Shown here: one piece after another, positions 51,571 to 62,400 of the stretch
Layout: the number at the start of each line of letters is the position of its first letter
How positions within the stretch are numbered: position 1 is the stretch's first letter
NCBI GenBank assembly: GCA_964354345.1
Contig: CAYGZL010000023.1
Span: forward strand, 62,001-126,000
Source: CAYGZL01 sp964354345
GTDB taxonomy: Bacteria; Chloroflexota; Anaerolineae; Anaerolineales; UBA4823
Direction of reading: 5' to 3'
DNA length: 64,000 bases
Translations under genes and position numbers: made by a program
Notes under the pieces: model-generated
Databases searched by the model: none
Seen by the model: only the letters and a program-made list of their open reading frames with translations
Told to the model about the DNA's origin: nothing

Positions 51571-52932
51571 ATGAGCAGACAGGTGACGGAATTAATCGTT
51601 GTAGGTGGCGGATTGGCTGGTAGCGAAGCGGCCTGGCAAGCCGCTGAGTGCGGTATTCAGGTGATATTATTTGAGATGCGCCCCCGGGAAACGACCGCTG
51701 CTCATGTGACTCCATACCTGGCTGAATTGGTCTGCTCGAACTCGCTTGGTTCGATCCTGCCCGATCATGCCTCAGGCGTTCTAAAAGCTGAGTTGCACCG
51801 ACTGAGGTCGTTGGTACTCGAATGTGCAGAGCAAACTGCCCTGCCGGCCGGCAGCGCCCTGGCTGTAGACCGCCAGGCGTTTTCTCAGCTGGTGACTGAG
51901 AAAATCCAATCTCATCCAAATATTACCCTCTGCCGGGAGGAAGTAATAAAAATTCCTGCTCAACCGGTGATCATTGCCAGTGGACCACTGACCTCGCCTT
52001 CTCTTGCGCGGGCTCTCCAGGTCATGACCGGTCAGGCACACCTTTATTTCTATGATGCCATCGCACCGATTGTTAGTTTGGAGTCAATTGACCTGGGGAT
52101 CTCTTTCCGCGGTTCTCGGTATGGCTTGGGTGAGCAGGAGGCGGGCGATTACATCAATTGCCCGTTGACTCAGGTAGAATATGATCGGTTTGTAGGCGAA
52201 CTGGTAAATGCTGAAAGGATTGAGTTGCGTGAGTTTGAGCGCGACTTGGAGGCTGAGGTGCGAGCCGGCGGCAATGCTTTCTTCGAGGGTTGCTTGCCAA
52301 TTGAAATCCTGGCCAGACGTGGGAAGGAAGCATTGGCTTTTGGACCGCTACGCCCGGTGGGGCTGGTGGACCCACGTACAAACCAGCATTTAGCGGCGGT
52401 CGTTCAGCTCCGCCAGGATAACCTGGCCGGATCTTTATATAACATGGTAGGTTTTCAGACAAATTTGAAATTCTCGGAGCAGAAAAGAATCTTCCGCATG
52501 ATTCCCGGTTTGGAACGGGCTGAGTTCGAGCGGTTTGGTCAAATGCACCGTAATACATTCCTGTTTTCTCCTGCTTTGTTGCTGCCAACCCTCCAATTCC
52601 AGAGCCGAATGGATCTGTTTTTTGCCGGTCAGCTCACTGGTGTCGAGGGGTATGTGGGGAATATTGCTACCGGCTTGCTGGCTGGATTGAACGCTGCTCG
52701 CTTCCTTCACGGTGAACCCCTGATCGAATTGCCTCCTACTACAATACTCGGTGCGCTTTGTTATTACATTACGCATGCCAGCCAGGCTGACTTTCAGCCT
52801 ATGAAAGCCAATTTTGGACTGCTCCCACCCCTGGCTGGTAGGATTCCTCTCGGGAGGAAACAGCGTTCTGCTGCTTATGCGGAACGAGCCCGGAATGATT
52901 TTGAACAGTATCTCCTTTCACTCGCATTATGA
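51571..52932 (+). CDS. trmFO: tRNA (uracil-5-)-methyltransferase TrmFO (folate/FAD-dependent)
   Basis: A 453-residue FAD flavoprotein that methylates U54 in tRNA using methylenetetrahydrofolate. The FAD motif is VVGGGLAGSEAAWQAAE at the N-terminus; ELVCSNSLGSILPDHASG and the C-terminal GVEGYVGNIATGLLAGLNAA are diagnostic. The ATG at 51571-51573 is preferred over a TTG three bases earlier. A TATAAT box at 51543-51548 could belong to its promoter. The stop overlaps the next gene's ATG by four bases. Confidence 0.95.
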   Translation: MSRQVTELIVVGGGLAGSEAAWQAAECGIQVILFEMRPRETTAAHVTPYLAELVCSNSLGSILPDHASGVLKAELHRLRSLVLECAEQTALPAGSALAVDRQAFSQLVTEKIQSHPNITLCREEVIKIPAQPVIIASGPLTSPSLARALQVMTGQAHLYFYDAIAPIVSLESIDLGISFRGSRYGLGEQEAGDYINCPLTQVEYDRFVGELVNAERIELREFERDLEAEVRAGGNAFFEGCLPIEILARRGKEALAFGPLRPVGLVDPRTNQHLAAVVQLRQDNLAGSLYNMVGFQTNLKFSEQKRIFRMIPGLERAEFERFGQMHRNTFLFSPALLLPTLQFQSRMDLFFAGQLTGVEGYVGNIATGLLAGLNAARFLHGEPLIELPPTTILGALCYYITHASQADFQPMKANFGLLPPLAGRIPLGRKQRSAAYAERARNDFEQYLLSLAL

Positions 52933-53879
52933 AAAAAACATTACCCTCTTTGCAGCATCCTGGGTTCGCCTGTAGAAGGATCCTACTGGTAATTCTTCTG
53001 GTGCTAATAATTATAATCGCCGCCTTCATTTGGCCATTATTTTTAGAAGCCCGTCGCCCAATCCGTTCAAGTTATTTTGACGGTGAGCGAGCTCTCGAAG
53101 ATGTCTATTATCAAGTGTCGCTCGGACCGCGTTTACCAGGTAGCGCACCTCATCAGCAGGCGGTCGCCTGGATGCAGGATCAGCTTAAACGAGCGGGGTG
53201 GCAGGTGGAGGTTTGGAATGCTGAGGCAATGGGTCATCCGGTACAAAATGTGGTTGCCCGCTTCGGCGATGGCCAGCCGTGGATAATTCTCGGAGCACAT
53301 TATGACTCACGTTTACAGGCTGACAAAGACCCCGACCTGACGAAGCGTTCGATGCCGGTGCCAGGCGCTAATGATGGCGCCTCCGGAGTAGCTGTATTGC
53401 TTGAGTTAGCGCGCTGCTTGCCAAACCGGCTGGAGAAACAGTCGACTCTCACCGCCCGTCAGGTGTGGCTGGTGTTCTTCGATGCAGAAGATAATGGCCG
53501 TCTACCCGGATGGGATTGGTTGTTGGGTTCACGCGCTTTCGTTGCGTCATTGACAGGCAAACCGGATGCGGTAGTTATCATCGATATGATCGGCGATACT
53601 GATCTGGCGATTTATCAAGAGCGCAATTCCGATCCGTCTCTAACTGCTGACATCTGGAAAGCTGCTGCCCGGTTGGGTTACCAAAATATCTTTATTCCCC
53701 AATTAAAATATACCATCCTGGATGATCATATCCCCTTTATAGAGGCCGGCATACCGGCTGTGGATATCATTGACTTCGATTATCCAGTCTGGCATACAAC
53801 CGCTGATACTGCTGACAGGGTCTCCGCCCACAGTCTGCAGATCGTTGGCGATGTTATACTTGAATGGTTAGTGAGGTAA
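52929..53879 (+). CDS. M28-family zinc peptidase (glutaminyl-cyclase-like), membrane-anchored
   Basis: A 316-residue protein with one N-terminal membrane helix (about 19-40, LLVILLVLIIIIAAFIW), so the rest is probably outside. The zinc ligands of the M28 fold are visible: His-Asp in LGAHYDSR, Asp in PGANDGASG, Glu in FFDAEDNG, Asp in IIDMIGDTD, and His in YPVWHTTADT. The sequence is closest in style to glutaminyl-peptide cyclotransferases and M28 aminopeptidases; which one is not decided. It shares ATGA with the trmFO stop, and hflX follows after three bases, making a three-gene operon. Confidence 0.85.
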   Translation: MKKTLPSLQHPGFACRRILLVILLVLIIIIAAFIWPLFLEARRPIRSSYFDGERALEDVYYQVSLGPRLPGSAPHQQAVAWMQDQLKRAGWQVEVWNAEAMGHPVQNVVARFGDGQPWIILGAHYDSRLQADKDPDLTKRSMPVPGANDGASGVAVLLELARCLPNRLEKQSTLTARQVWLVFFDAEDNGRLPGWDWLLGSRAFVASLTGKPDAVVIIDMIGDTDLAIYQERNSDPSLTADIWKAAARLGYQNIFIPQLKYTILDDHIPFIEAGIPAVDIIDFDYPVWHTTADTADRVSAHSLQIVGDVILEWLVR

Positions 53880-53882
53880 TGT

Positions 53883-55244
53883 ATGGCAAAGAAACAACCC
53901 GAATCTACTCGCCTTCCCCGCGAACGCGCCTTCATGGTTGGTGTGGAGGTTTTCGGCCAGCAAAATCTACTTAGTTTGAGTGATTCATTAGCTGAGCTTG
54001 AATTATTAGGAGTTACGGCTGGTTTGGATATTGTTGGACAGGCAACCCAAAAATTAGATCACCCAAATCCTCAAACTTTTATAGGTGCGGGTAAAGTCGA
54101 AGAAATTAAGGCGCTCGTTGAAGACACTCAGTCTGAAGTCGTACTTTTCGATGACGAGTTATCACCGCGCCACCAACGCGAGTTAGAACGGATCTTTGGG
54201 GATAGCGTACGCATCATTGATCGCACGGCTTTGATCCTGGATATCTTCGCCCAACACGCCAGTACGCGCGAAGGCGCCCTGCAGGTAGAGCTGGCTCAAT
54301 ATGAATATCGCCTGCCGCGTTTAACCCGCCAATGGACACACCTGGCACGCCAAACCGGTGGCGGTGCTGGTCGTACGGGTAGTTCAGGCGGTGTCGGATT
54401 GCGTGGTCCAGGAGAAACCCAGTTGGAAGTAGATCGCCGTGAAATCCGCAGACGGATATCACACTTGAAGAGCGAGTTGGAGAAAGTGCGTACCCACCGC
54501 CAGCAATATCGCGCCCGTCGTCAACGCTCTCGTATCCCCACCGTCGCTCTGGTTGGTTACACCAACGCGGGAAAATCCACCCTGATCAACCGTCTCTCCG
54601 GCGCGGATGTGTATGTCGCGGACCAGCTATTCGCCACGCTCGATCCTACCACCCGGCGTGTCGAACTGAGTGGTGGACACCTGGCTCTTTTTACTGATAC
54701 AGTCGGGTTTATCCAAAAGCTGCCAACCGATCTTGTGGCGGCGTTTCGGGCTACACTGGAGGAGATCGCAGACGCGGATTTACTTCTGCATGTAATCGAT
54801 ATTACCCATCCTAACGCCAATGCCCAGGCTGAAGCAGTTTACCAGACTTTGGTAGAAATCAATGCTGACCACATCCCCGTCATACCTGTGCTCAACAAGA
54901 TTGACAAGTTGCACGATCCGGAGAGCGCTCATAAAAAGCTGGCTGGTTTCCCGAACGCCGTGGCGGTCTCTGCTCTGAAAGGGCATGGCATTCATGACTT
55001 GCTCGTTCGTGTCAATGCTCAACTCTACGAGACATACCATCAAGTTACGACCTGGCTGCCCTATAAAGAAGGTGGTTTAATATCACTTTTCCATGAAGCA
55101 GGTCAGGTAGAGCGCATCGAGCATGGTCGTGGTCAGGTGGTACTCCACGGTCGCGTACCTGGCCGTTTATTAGCCCGTTTCCAACCATTCACCCATCCAC
55201 CGGCCGAAGAGCCCTCTGAAGAGGTTGAATTTATCGATGAGTGA
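53883..55244 (+). CDS. hflX: GTPase HflX (ribosome-associated)
   Basis: A 453-residue HflX, which splits stalled 70S or 50S-associated ribosomes during stress. The N-terminal HflX domain includes FIGAGKVEEI, VLFDDELSPRHQRELE and RTALILDIFAQHASTREG, the glycine-rich linker TGGGAGRTGSSGGVGLRGPG, and the G domain with G1 GYTNAGKST, G3 DTVGFIQKLPTDL and G4 NKID. GETQLEVDRR is a family signature. It is third in the operon after trmFO and the M28 peptidase gene. Confidence 0.96.
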   Translation: MAKKQPESTRLPRERAFMVGVEVFGQQNLLSLSDSLAELELLGVTAGLDIVGQATQKLDHPNPQTFIGAGKVEEIKALVEDTQSEVVLFDDELSPRHQRELERIFGDSVRIIDRTALILDIFAQHASTREGALQVELAQYEYRLPRLTRQWTHLARQTGGGAGRTGSSGGVGLRGPGETQLEVDRREIRRRISHLKSELEKVRTHRQQYRARRQRSRIPTVALVGYTNAGKSTLINRLSGADVYVADQLFATLDPTTRRVELSGGHLALFTDTVGFIQKLPTDLVAAFRATLEEIADADLLLHVIDITHPNANAQAEAVYQTLVEINADHIPVIPVLNKIDKLHDPESAHKKLAGFPNAVAVSALKGHGIHDLLVRVNAQLYETYHQVTTWLPYKEGGLISLFHEAGQVERIEHGRGQVVLHGRVPGRLLARFQPFTHPPAEEPSEEVEFIDE

Positions 55245-55252
55245 AAGATGGC

Positions 55253-56281
55253 CTAAGGTTTTGTTTCACAGACCCGGTTGTCATGATCGCCGTCCAGGCG
55301 AAAGATGTCCCCATATCCCTGGGCAATGCAGTAATCGAAGCAGGACTGTGCAGCCGCGCGGGTCTTAAAATCTTTACAATCCAGGTCAGGTCCCGTACAG
55401 TTGCAGGCATTAACATTCGAACCAGGAGTATTCAAGCTGTACCCTCCCGGATTGCCCCGCGTGTCAGAATTGTCATTTTGCGCGGTTTCCTGGGCCGCCT
55501 CAGCGGTGGCAGCCATAAACTTCCATATACCTGCTAGCTCCTGGCGCGCCTGGTTCTGTGCCGCCAGCAATGATTCCTGGCAGGCAATATCGGGCGGGTA
55601 GGGCGTAGCCGTCGCCAGACCGGCCCTAACGAGTTCAAGGTTAATGAAGACACCTCCCGCGACTACATAGCGTAACAGGCGTTGGTAACGGTCTGTGTTG
55701 GATATATCTCGAACCAGGATAACTGGCAGCCCTTCCAGCCAGGTCTGGTTCATCTGCAGGGCTTCCTGGCCAACGCCACTTTTGTCCGTCTTGAGTTCTG
55801 GCGTGTTAATCCCGATGTAGCGGACCTGGTATACTTTCCCCTCAATTTCTACTTCGATTGTGTCACCATCCAACACCTGAGTAACCTTAGCTGGTGTCTG
55901 TTGGGCGTTGAGCGGCAAGCAATCCAATCCGCTGGGTGTTGGCGAAATGGTTGGGGTGGCGGTTAGCAGTAGCAAAGTCGGGGTAGATGACGGTTTCGGT
56001 GGTTGAGACGGTGTGACTGTAATCAGACGAGAAGGGTTGGGTGTGTCTTTTGGAAAGGACAGTGGATCAACCAGGACGGCGTTCGCGGTTTGGGTCTCGA
56101 CAAGTGAGATGGTTTCTGTCGGAACGGTTTGAACGACTTCATTCTTGTCTACTCCACGGATATCTGGAGATGAGGAAATGATGGGAAATGGGCTAGCACA
56201 TCCGGTTAATAAGATGCAAGCATAGCAAAGCAGACATGTAATTCGAATTTGTATTCCGGTATAGTGACCGCAGTACCACAT
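55253..56281 (-). CDS. Lipoprotein thermonuclease (SNase) with Excalibur domain
   Basis: A 342-residue exported nuclease. A signal peptide with lipobox ILLTGC (Cys28) is followed by a Thr/Pro/Ser-rich linker, the staphylococcal nuclease fold (VTQVLDGDTIEVEIEGKVY, VRYIGINTPEL, LRYVVAGGVFINLELVRAG), and a C-terminal Excalibur calcium-binding domain (LDCKDFKTRAAAQSCF, LDGDHDNRVCE). The catalytic Arg-Glu-Arg set is partly visible (VRYIGINTPE; SNTDRYQRLLRYV). The start at 56279-56281 was chosen because AGGTGG precedes it and the lipoprotein signal begins there; a longer frame exists. It should degrade extracellular DNA/RNA for nutrients or defence. Confidence 0.88.
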   Translation of the reverse strand: MWYCGHYTGIQIRITCLLCYACILLTGCASPFPIISSSPDIRGVDKNEVVQTVPTETISLVETQTANAVLVDPLSFPKDTPNPSRLITVTPSQPPKPSSTPTLLLLTATPTISPTPSGLDCLPLNAQQTPAKVTQVLDGDTIEVEIEGKVYQVRYIGINTPELKTDKSGVGQEALQMNQTWLEGLPVILVRDISNTDRYQRLLRYVVAGGVFINLELVRAGLATATPYPPDIACQESLLAAQNQARQELAGIWKFMAATAEAAQETAQNDNSDTRGNPGGYSLNTPGSNVNACNCTGPDLDCKDFKTRAAAQSCFDYCIAQGYGDIFRLDGDHDNRVCETKP

Positions 56282-56379
56282 TAGGACCACCTGGATGATT
56301 TTATCCGAATATCTGGCTGGCATCGAATTTGGGAACGAGATTGGTAAGGGGCAGGGTTTTACGCATATCCAGGAATTCA

Positions 56380-58020
56380 CTATATTCTTGGACCAGCATT
56401 GATTACTTCCTCCGGCGCACCTTCCTCAAATTTCTTGAAATTATCGATGAAGCGCGAAGCAAGCGAGCGATACCGCTTCGTATAGGCGTCTTTGCTAACC
56501 CAGGAAGAGGCCGGGTCGAGTACAGTATCCGGTACCTCCGGGCAATGGGTAGGCACCTGGAAGCGAAAAATTGGATCAGTCACGTAAGGGACTTCTAGCA
56601 ATTCGCCGTCCAATGCGGCGTTTAACATCGCCCGTGTATAGCGGATGCTGATGCGTTTACCGATCCCATACGGTCCACCCACCCAGCCAGTGTTGAGCAG
56701 CCAGCAGTTGACTCCATAACGAGCGATCTTTCGTTGAAGTAGCGCCGCGTAATAAGAGGGATAGTGCACCATAAAAGGTCCGCCGAAGCAGGTGCTGAAG
56801 GTGATCTCTGGTTCTTGACCCAGACCGATTTCGGTACCAGCGATCTTCGATGTGTAACCTGAAATGAAATGATACAGAGCTTGGGCTGGGGTCAGCCTGG
56901 CTATCGGCGGCATCACTCCCGAAGCGTCGCAGGTCAGCAGGACAATATTCTTCGGATGCCCGGCTCGCTTCTCGGACAGTGCGTTCTCGATAAATTCGAG
57001 CGGGTAAGAAGCCCGTGTGTTCTCGGTACGGCTTTCATCGTCCAGGTCAATCAGGCGGGTGATCGGGTCGAAGATCACATTCTCCAGTAGCGTACCAAAT
57101 TTGTGCGTGCAGGCGTAGATCTGTGGTTCAGCAGCAGGAGAGAGGGCAATCACTTTGGCATAACAACCACCCTCGAAGTTGAAGATGCCCTCGTCGCTCC
57201 AGCCATGTTCATCGTCGCCGATTAACCCTCGCCGCGGGTCAGCCGATAGGGTTGTCTTGCCTGTTCCCGAAAGGCCGAAGAACAGCGCTACGTCACCCGA
57301 AACTCCGACATTGGCTGAACAATGCATCGTCATCACACCCTGCAATGGCAGCAAGTAGTTCAGGATTGTGAAGATTGATTTTTTTATTTCACCGGCGTAA
57401 CCGGTGTTACCGATGATGCACAGTTTCTGTTCAAAACTGATCGCGATCACCGTATTGGTTGGCGTATCGTCCACCTGCGGAAAGGCTTTGAAGCCTGGCA
57501 CGGCAATTACTGTGAACTCCGGTACATGCCGGCGATACTCCTCGTTTGTTTGAAGCGGTAGGAACATATTGCGTGCAAACAGGCTGTGCCAGGCTTGCTC
57601 GGTAATAATTCGCACCGGTAAGCGGTAGTTCGGATCGACGCCTGCATAACAATCCTGTACGAAGACATCCCGCCCTTGCAGGTAACCTTGTACCCGATTG
57701 AATAACTCATGGAACTTCTCCGGATTATAAGGCCGGTTGTATTGACCCCACCAGACCTGGTGATCGGTCACCGGGTCGCGTACAACGAATTTATCATTCG
57801 CTGCTCGAGCGGTATGCTTGCCGGTATTGACAACCAGCGATCCGCCGAGGGTTAGTTTTCCTTCATTTCGGAAGATAACTTCTTCATACAATGCTTCGAC
57901 TGGCAGGTTCCAGTACGCCTTATTTAAACTAAACAAGCCGTTATTCTCCAGTCCGTAATCGCTTTTCCTCGCCGCGGACTGCAATTCAGCCGGAGTTTTA
58001 ATATCCAAGATATTATTCAT
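56380..58020 (-). CDS. pckA: ATP-dependent phosphoenolpyruvate carboxykinase
   Basis: A 546-residue gluconeogenic enzyme converting oxaloacetate and ATP to phosphoenolpyruvate. The ATP-binding kinase-1a motif is FFGLSGTGKTTLSAD, kinase-2 is GLIGDDEHGWSDEGIFNFEGG, and the substrate-binding start is VNTGKHTARAANDKFVVRD. The length and the motif wording identify the ATP (not GTP) form. It begins one base after the aminotransferase stop, so these two central-metabolism genes form an operon, with an oxaloacetate/aspartate connection if the aminotransferase is aspartate-specific. Confidence 0.97.
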   Translation of the reverse strand: MNNILDIKTPAELQSAARKSDYGLENNGLFSLNKAYWNLPVEALYEEVIFRNEGKLTLGGSLVVNTGKHTARAANDKFVVRDPVTDHQVWWGQYNRPYNPEKFHELFNRVQGYLQGRDVFVQDCYAGVDPNYRLPVRIITEQAWHSLFARNMFLPLQTNEEYRRHVPEFTVIAVPGFKAFPQVDDTPTNTVIAISFEQKLCIIGNTGYAGEIKKSIFTILNYLLPLQGVMTMHCSANVGVSGDVALFFGLSGTGKTTLSADPRRGLIGDDEHGWSDEGIFNFEGGCYAKVIALSPAAEPQIYACTHKFGTLLENVIFDPITRLIDLDDESRTENTRASYPLEFIENALSEKRAGHPKNIVLLTCDASGVMPPIARLTPAQALYHFISGYTSKIAGTEIGLGQEPEITFSTCFGGPFMVHYPSYYAALLQRKIARYGVNCWLLNTGWVGGPYGIGKRISIRYTRAMLNAALDGELLEVPYVTDPIFRFQVPTHCPEVPDTVLDPASSWVSKDAYTKRYRSLASRFIDNFKKFEEGAPEEVINAGPRI

Positions 58021-58021
58021 A

Positions 58022-59239
58022 TTACATCCAATCCCTTAGCATCCGCCGGTCGCCGATGTAGATTTCGTTTGGCGAGTTGGGATCCAGCGCCCATTTAATT
58101 CGTTCCACCGCCGTTGTTATATCTTTTATAGATCCACTATAGCTCAGCCGTAAATGCCCTTCCATGCCGAACTCCTTGCCAGGCACTGTCACTACCAGTG
58201 TCTTCTTCAACAAGAAGCGCGCCAGGTCGACTGAGTCGCCGTTGTAGGCACGAAAATCCGGCAGGCAGTAGAAAGTACCTTCGGGTTTGATTGTATAAAT
58301 CCCATTGAAGGCTTTCAATTCTTGCATAATTACATTGCGATTATTTTCGAAGGTCAGGCGGAGACTTTCGACGATACTTTGCATTCCGGTCAGGGCGCCT
58401 TCTGCCGCAGCCTGCAAGACAACCGAGGTGCAGGTGGTGGTCTGCGACTGGACGTTTGTCATCACTTCGACCAATTTGCGGTTAGCCACCACCCAACCGA
58501 TGCGGAAACCGGTCATGCCATACAGCTTGGCCACACCGTTGACCACGATTACCATACTGGAATCGATATCTCTCTGTGTATACGCCCAGGCTGGTTTCCA
58601 TTTCCGACCATCGAAAACTAGCTTATGGTAGATATCGTCCATGATCAGGTAAATATTCCGCCGCTCGCAGAACTCAACCACCTCGGCGATAAATTCATCC
58701 GGAAAGATCGCTCCAGAAGGATTGTTGGGGCTGTTGACGATGATCGCTCGTGTATAAGGTCCGACGGAACGTTCGATGTCAACCATGCGTGGATAGAATG
58801 TACTGTCTTGCGGCGATACAATCACGGGCACACCGTACACCATTTTGACCATTTCCGGGTAACTCACCCAATATGGAGCCAGGATAATCACCTCATCCTG
58901 CGGGTTGAGCAGGCTGTACAGGATGTTATACAATGACTGCTTGGCGCCAGATGATACGATCACGTTCTCAGGCGCGGCGATCCGATCATAGTTTTCCTCT
59001 GTGTAACGCAGGATAGCTCTTTTCAATGAAGGGATACCATCTGGTGGTGTATATTTTACGTCCCCTTCAGTCAACCGGGCGACTGATGAGAGTATCGCTG
59101 CGATTGGGGCTTTGTTTTTAGGTTCACCGATGCTGAGGTTGATCACGGGTTCACCGCGCTCCCTTAGCAAGCGCGCTTCTTCATTCAGCGCCAGCGTCGG
59201 CGATGGTGCTATGGACCTGGCTATTTGGCTGAGGTTCAT
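58022..59239 (-). CDS. PLP-dependent aminotransferase class I/II, aspartate aminotransferase-like
   Basis: A 405-residue aminotransferase of the AAT I-gamma/alpha type. The PLP lysine is in VVNGVAKLYGMTGFRIGWV (Lys at about residue 248), preceded by NSPNNPSGAIF and LIMDDIYHKLVF, with the Asp and Tyr that hold the cofactor. The SSGAKQSLYNIL segment is also typical. The usual Ser two residues before the Lys is Val here. It likely exchanges amino groups between aspartate (or an aromatic/branched amino acid) and 2-oxoglutarate. It heads the operon with pckA. The 176-base divergent spacer upstream carries tandem repeats. Confidence 0.88.
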   Translation of the reverse strand: MNLSQIARSIAPSPTLALNEEARLLRERGEPVINLSIGEPKNKAPIAAILSSVARLTEGDVKYTPPDGIPSLKRAILRYTEENYDRIAAPENVIVSSGAKQSLYNILYSLLNPQDEVIILAPYWVSYPEMVKMVYGVPVIVSPQDSTFYPRMVDIERSVGPYTRAIIVNSPNNPSGAIFPDEFIAEVVEFCERRNIYLIMDDIYHKLVFDGRKWKPAWAYTQRDIDSSMVIVVNGVAKLYGMTGFRIGWVVANRKLVEVMTNVQSQTTTCTSVVLQAAAEGALTGMQSIVESLRLTFENNRNVIMQELKAFNGIYTIKPEGTFYCLPDFRAYNGDSVDLARFLLKKTLVVTVPGKEFGMEGHLRLSYSGSIKDITTAVERIKWALDPNSPNEIYIGDRRMLRDWM

Positions 59240-59300
59240 GGATATGGTCTACTCCTGATTTATTCCACTCTTATAACTGCTCTAAACAGAACTACACTTC

Positions 59301-59336
59301 CGCACGAAACTACTGTTTCGCACGGAACTACTGTTT
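59301..59336. repeat. Two tandem 18-bp repeats with internal palindrome
   Basis: CGCACGAAACTACTGTTT (59301-59318) is followed directly by a copy with one change (59319-59336), and a degenerate third copy may lie just upstream (from about 59287). Each unit contains GAAAC-TACT-GTTTC when extended to the next base. It sits midway between two divergent genes, where an operator would be expected. Confidence 0.6.
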
Positions 59337-59415
59337 CGCAGTTTATCCTTCTTTTCAAGATGCGTCAATGTACCGGGTGAAATTACTGCGAATTCCGCTG
59401 CGATATTATTAAAAT

Positions 59416-62400
59416 ATGCGCTGCTTTATTTACAGCGGCTTAAATCCTGATATCCTACATAAATCCAGCTATAATTACCTGTATTCTACCTTTCCGGATG
59501 CTACCTTGTCTCCTGAGTTTGATTCGCCTCTTCACGACCTCGCCCAAGCCCTTCAGAAAGCCCTCACCGGAGAAGTGCGCACCGACCCGGTCACCCGCCT
59601 GTTGTACAGCACCGATGCCTCGATCTATCAGATCGATCCGTTGGGCGTAGCTTTTCCGCGCACACTCGATGAATTAACTGCGGCAGTTGAAATATGCGCA
59701 ACCTATAACGTGCCGATCCTGGCTCGCGGAGCCGGATCCAGCCTGGCGGGTCAGGCTATCGGTCCAGCCCTGATCCTGGATTGCTCGCGTTACCTGGATC
59801 ACCTGGTGGCAATTGACCCTACTGCGCGCACCGCGATTGTCGAGCCTGGCCTGGTGATGGCAGCTTTCAACCAGGCAGTTGCGAAATATGGTCTCCAATT
59901 CGGACCCGATCCGGCTTCGGCAGAACGCGCCACCATGGGTGGCAGCCTGGCGAATAATGCCACCGGCGCGCATTCGATCGTATACGGTATGTTCGCCGAT
60001 CACCTGCTCTCAGCCGATGTAATTCTTTCCGATGGTTCTCAGGCGAGCTTTGACGAATTGTCTCTGGAAACAGCTATTGAGCGCGCCCGGCAGCCGACCC
60101 GAGAGGGAGGAATCTACCGCTCAGCCCTGGAGATTCGAGAACAATATGCCGCAGCCATCCACCAGCATTGGCCGCGTACCTGGCGCCGTGCAGCCGGATA
60201 TAGCCTTAACTACCTCCTACCCTGGTCTCCCTCCGCCCCGCCGCAGTGGGAACGCGGTCAGCAGTTATCTTTATCCAGTCAACCACCAGCTATCGATAAT
60301 GTGTCAACCGCTGAGTTTAAAACTAATTGCGGCTATCCCGATATGCTTCCTTACCCTCCGGTCAGATATGGCTGCCTTAACCTCGCACCGTTGCTGGCTG
60401 GTTCTGAAGGCACTCTGGCAGTGATTCGCCGGGCAGCGGTACGTCTGGTTCCATTACCAAAGCACACTATACTGTGCGTGTTGACCTACCCCAATCTGGC
60501 GGAAGCCTGTGATGCTGTCCCGACTCTGCTAGAGAGTGGTCCATCTGCGGTAGAGCTGATCCCACCTGAATTGATCCATCTGGCTCGCTCGTTGCCAGCC
60601 TATGCCCACCAGTTAAACGTGATTGGATCCTTATTGCAACACAACCTCAATTCTATTACCCAGGCTGGCTTGCCGGTATTATTGGTTATCGAATATTCTG
60701 GCGATGACCTGAGCCTGTTACGGGAAAAGGCTCGAGCGCTACGTCTACTATCAAAATTCCAAGCTCAAAATTTAACCACCGAGCTATTCGTGGCTGAAGA
60801 ACCCGACATACAGCGCCAGGTTTGGAATGTACGCAAGGTTGGTTTGGGTATCTTGATGTCCACACCCGGTGATGTAAAACCGGTGGCGTTCATTGAAGAT
60901 CTGGCGGTACCTGTTGAGCGCCTGGGAGAGTTTGCCAGGGAGATGGAGCGCATCCTGGCGCAGCACGGCGTCCGCGGTAATGTTTACGCCCATGCCTCCG
61001 CCGGCTGCCTGCATATCCGTCCTTTGTTGAACCTGAAAACGGTGTCTGGCGTCCAGGCACTCCGTTCGATCGCAGCCCAGGCGGTCGCACTAACTTTGCG
61101 CCTGGGTGGCTCTATCAGCGGTGAGCATGGGGATGGACTGGCTCGTTCCGAGTGGCTGGAGCAGATGTATGGACCTGAGTTACTCAGTGCTTTTCGTGAG
61201 CTAAAAACCGCGGCCGATCCCTATGGATTACTCAACCCTGGTAAGATCGTCGCTCGGCAGGGTGGGGTAGGGCGGGATTTGGCGCCACCCATGGATGTAA
61301 ATTTACGATATGGCGCTGATTATCAACCTCGCGCCTGGAGGACTACACTGGATTTCACTCGCCAGGGAGGCCTGGTAGGAGCGGTGGAGCAGTGCAACGG
61401 CGCCGGGGTATGCCGTAAAGCCGATGGGGTGATGTGCCCCTCCTTTCAGGCAACCCGTGACGAAATGCACAGCACCCGTGGACGTGCAAACTTGCTGCGA
61501 GCCATGCTTTCCGCCAGGACGACTACAAAAAACATTTCAGGTGCAGCAACTGAGAAAGCAGTGTATGAAGCCCTCGATTTGTGCCTGGCTTGCAAAGGTT
61601 GCCAGGCTGAATGTCCCTCGGGGGTTGACATGACACGTCTCAAGTATGAGTTCCTCAACCATTATTACGCGCAACCCAGGCGGCACCGCCGGCTACGTGA
61701 TTATCTGTTTGGATATATCGGTTCTTTGGCTCAATGGGGGCATCTCTTCGCTCCCTTGATCAACCCGCTGCTCGGTAATGCCCGGATGGCCGGTCAACTT
61801 GAGCGCCGGATAGGCCTGACTCACCAACGCCGTTTTCCCCAGATGAATTTCCACTCACTACGTTCACAAACGAAATCACTTACACGCTATTGGCGAAATG
61901 GCCGGACGACAGATAGACAACCTGCGCTGGAGCAGGTTTTATTGCTGAGCGATGCTTTTACCGAGTACTTTAATCCACAGGCTGGTTTGGCGACGGTAAA
62001 AGCCCTCGGCGCAGCCGGCTGTGCAGTCACAGTTTTGCCTGTGTTGGGCGCTGGACGGACACTGATCTCAAAGGGATTCCTCGAACCAGCTCGCCGCCAC
62101 GCCCGCCTTTTGTTGGCCGCAATCGAGCGTCTCGATCCATCGGGGAAAATGGCCGTGGTTGGGATCGAACCCTCTGAAATATATACCTTGCGAGATGAAT
62201 ATTTAGACCTTCTGATTGGATCAAATAGTGTTGATTCAAAGCTGGCTGCACGAGTGGAATCCCTGGCCCAGCGCGCCTGGCTGATCGACGAGTTCCTCGT
62301 CCGTCCTGGCTCAGATAGTAAGGGAGGACCCCGACCACAAAACCGGTTAATGCGTGTAGTTGAATTTCTGGACTCTGGTAACCGCAACGCCAGCAAAGAA

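Noticed and set aside
55253..56380. Longer thermonuclease starting at 56380
   Set aside because: The extension would precede the lipoprotein signal, and a ribosome-binding-like AGGTGG precedes the ATG at 56281.
59301..59336. CRISPR array
   Set aside because: Only two adjacent 18-bp units with no spacers and no cas gene in the window.
61887..62396. 169-codon minus-strand frame inside the oxidoreductase
   Set aside because: Antisense shadow of a gene with clear domain structure and no ribosome-binding site.
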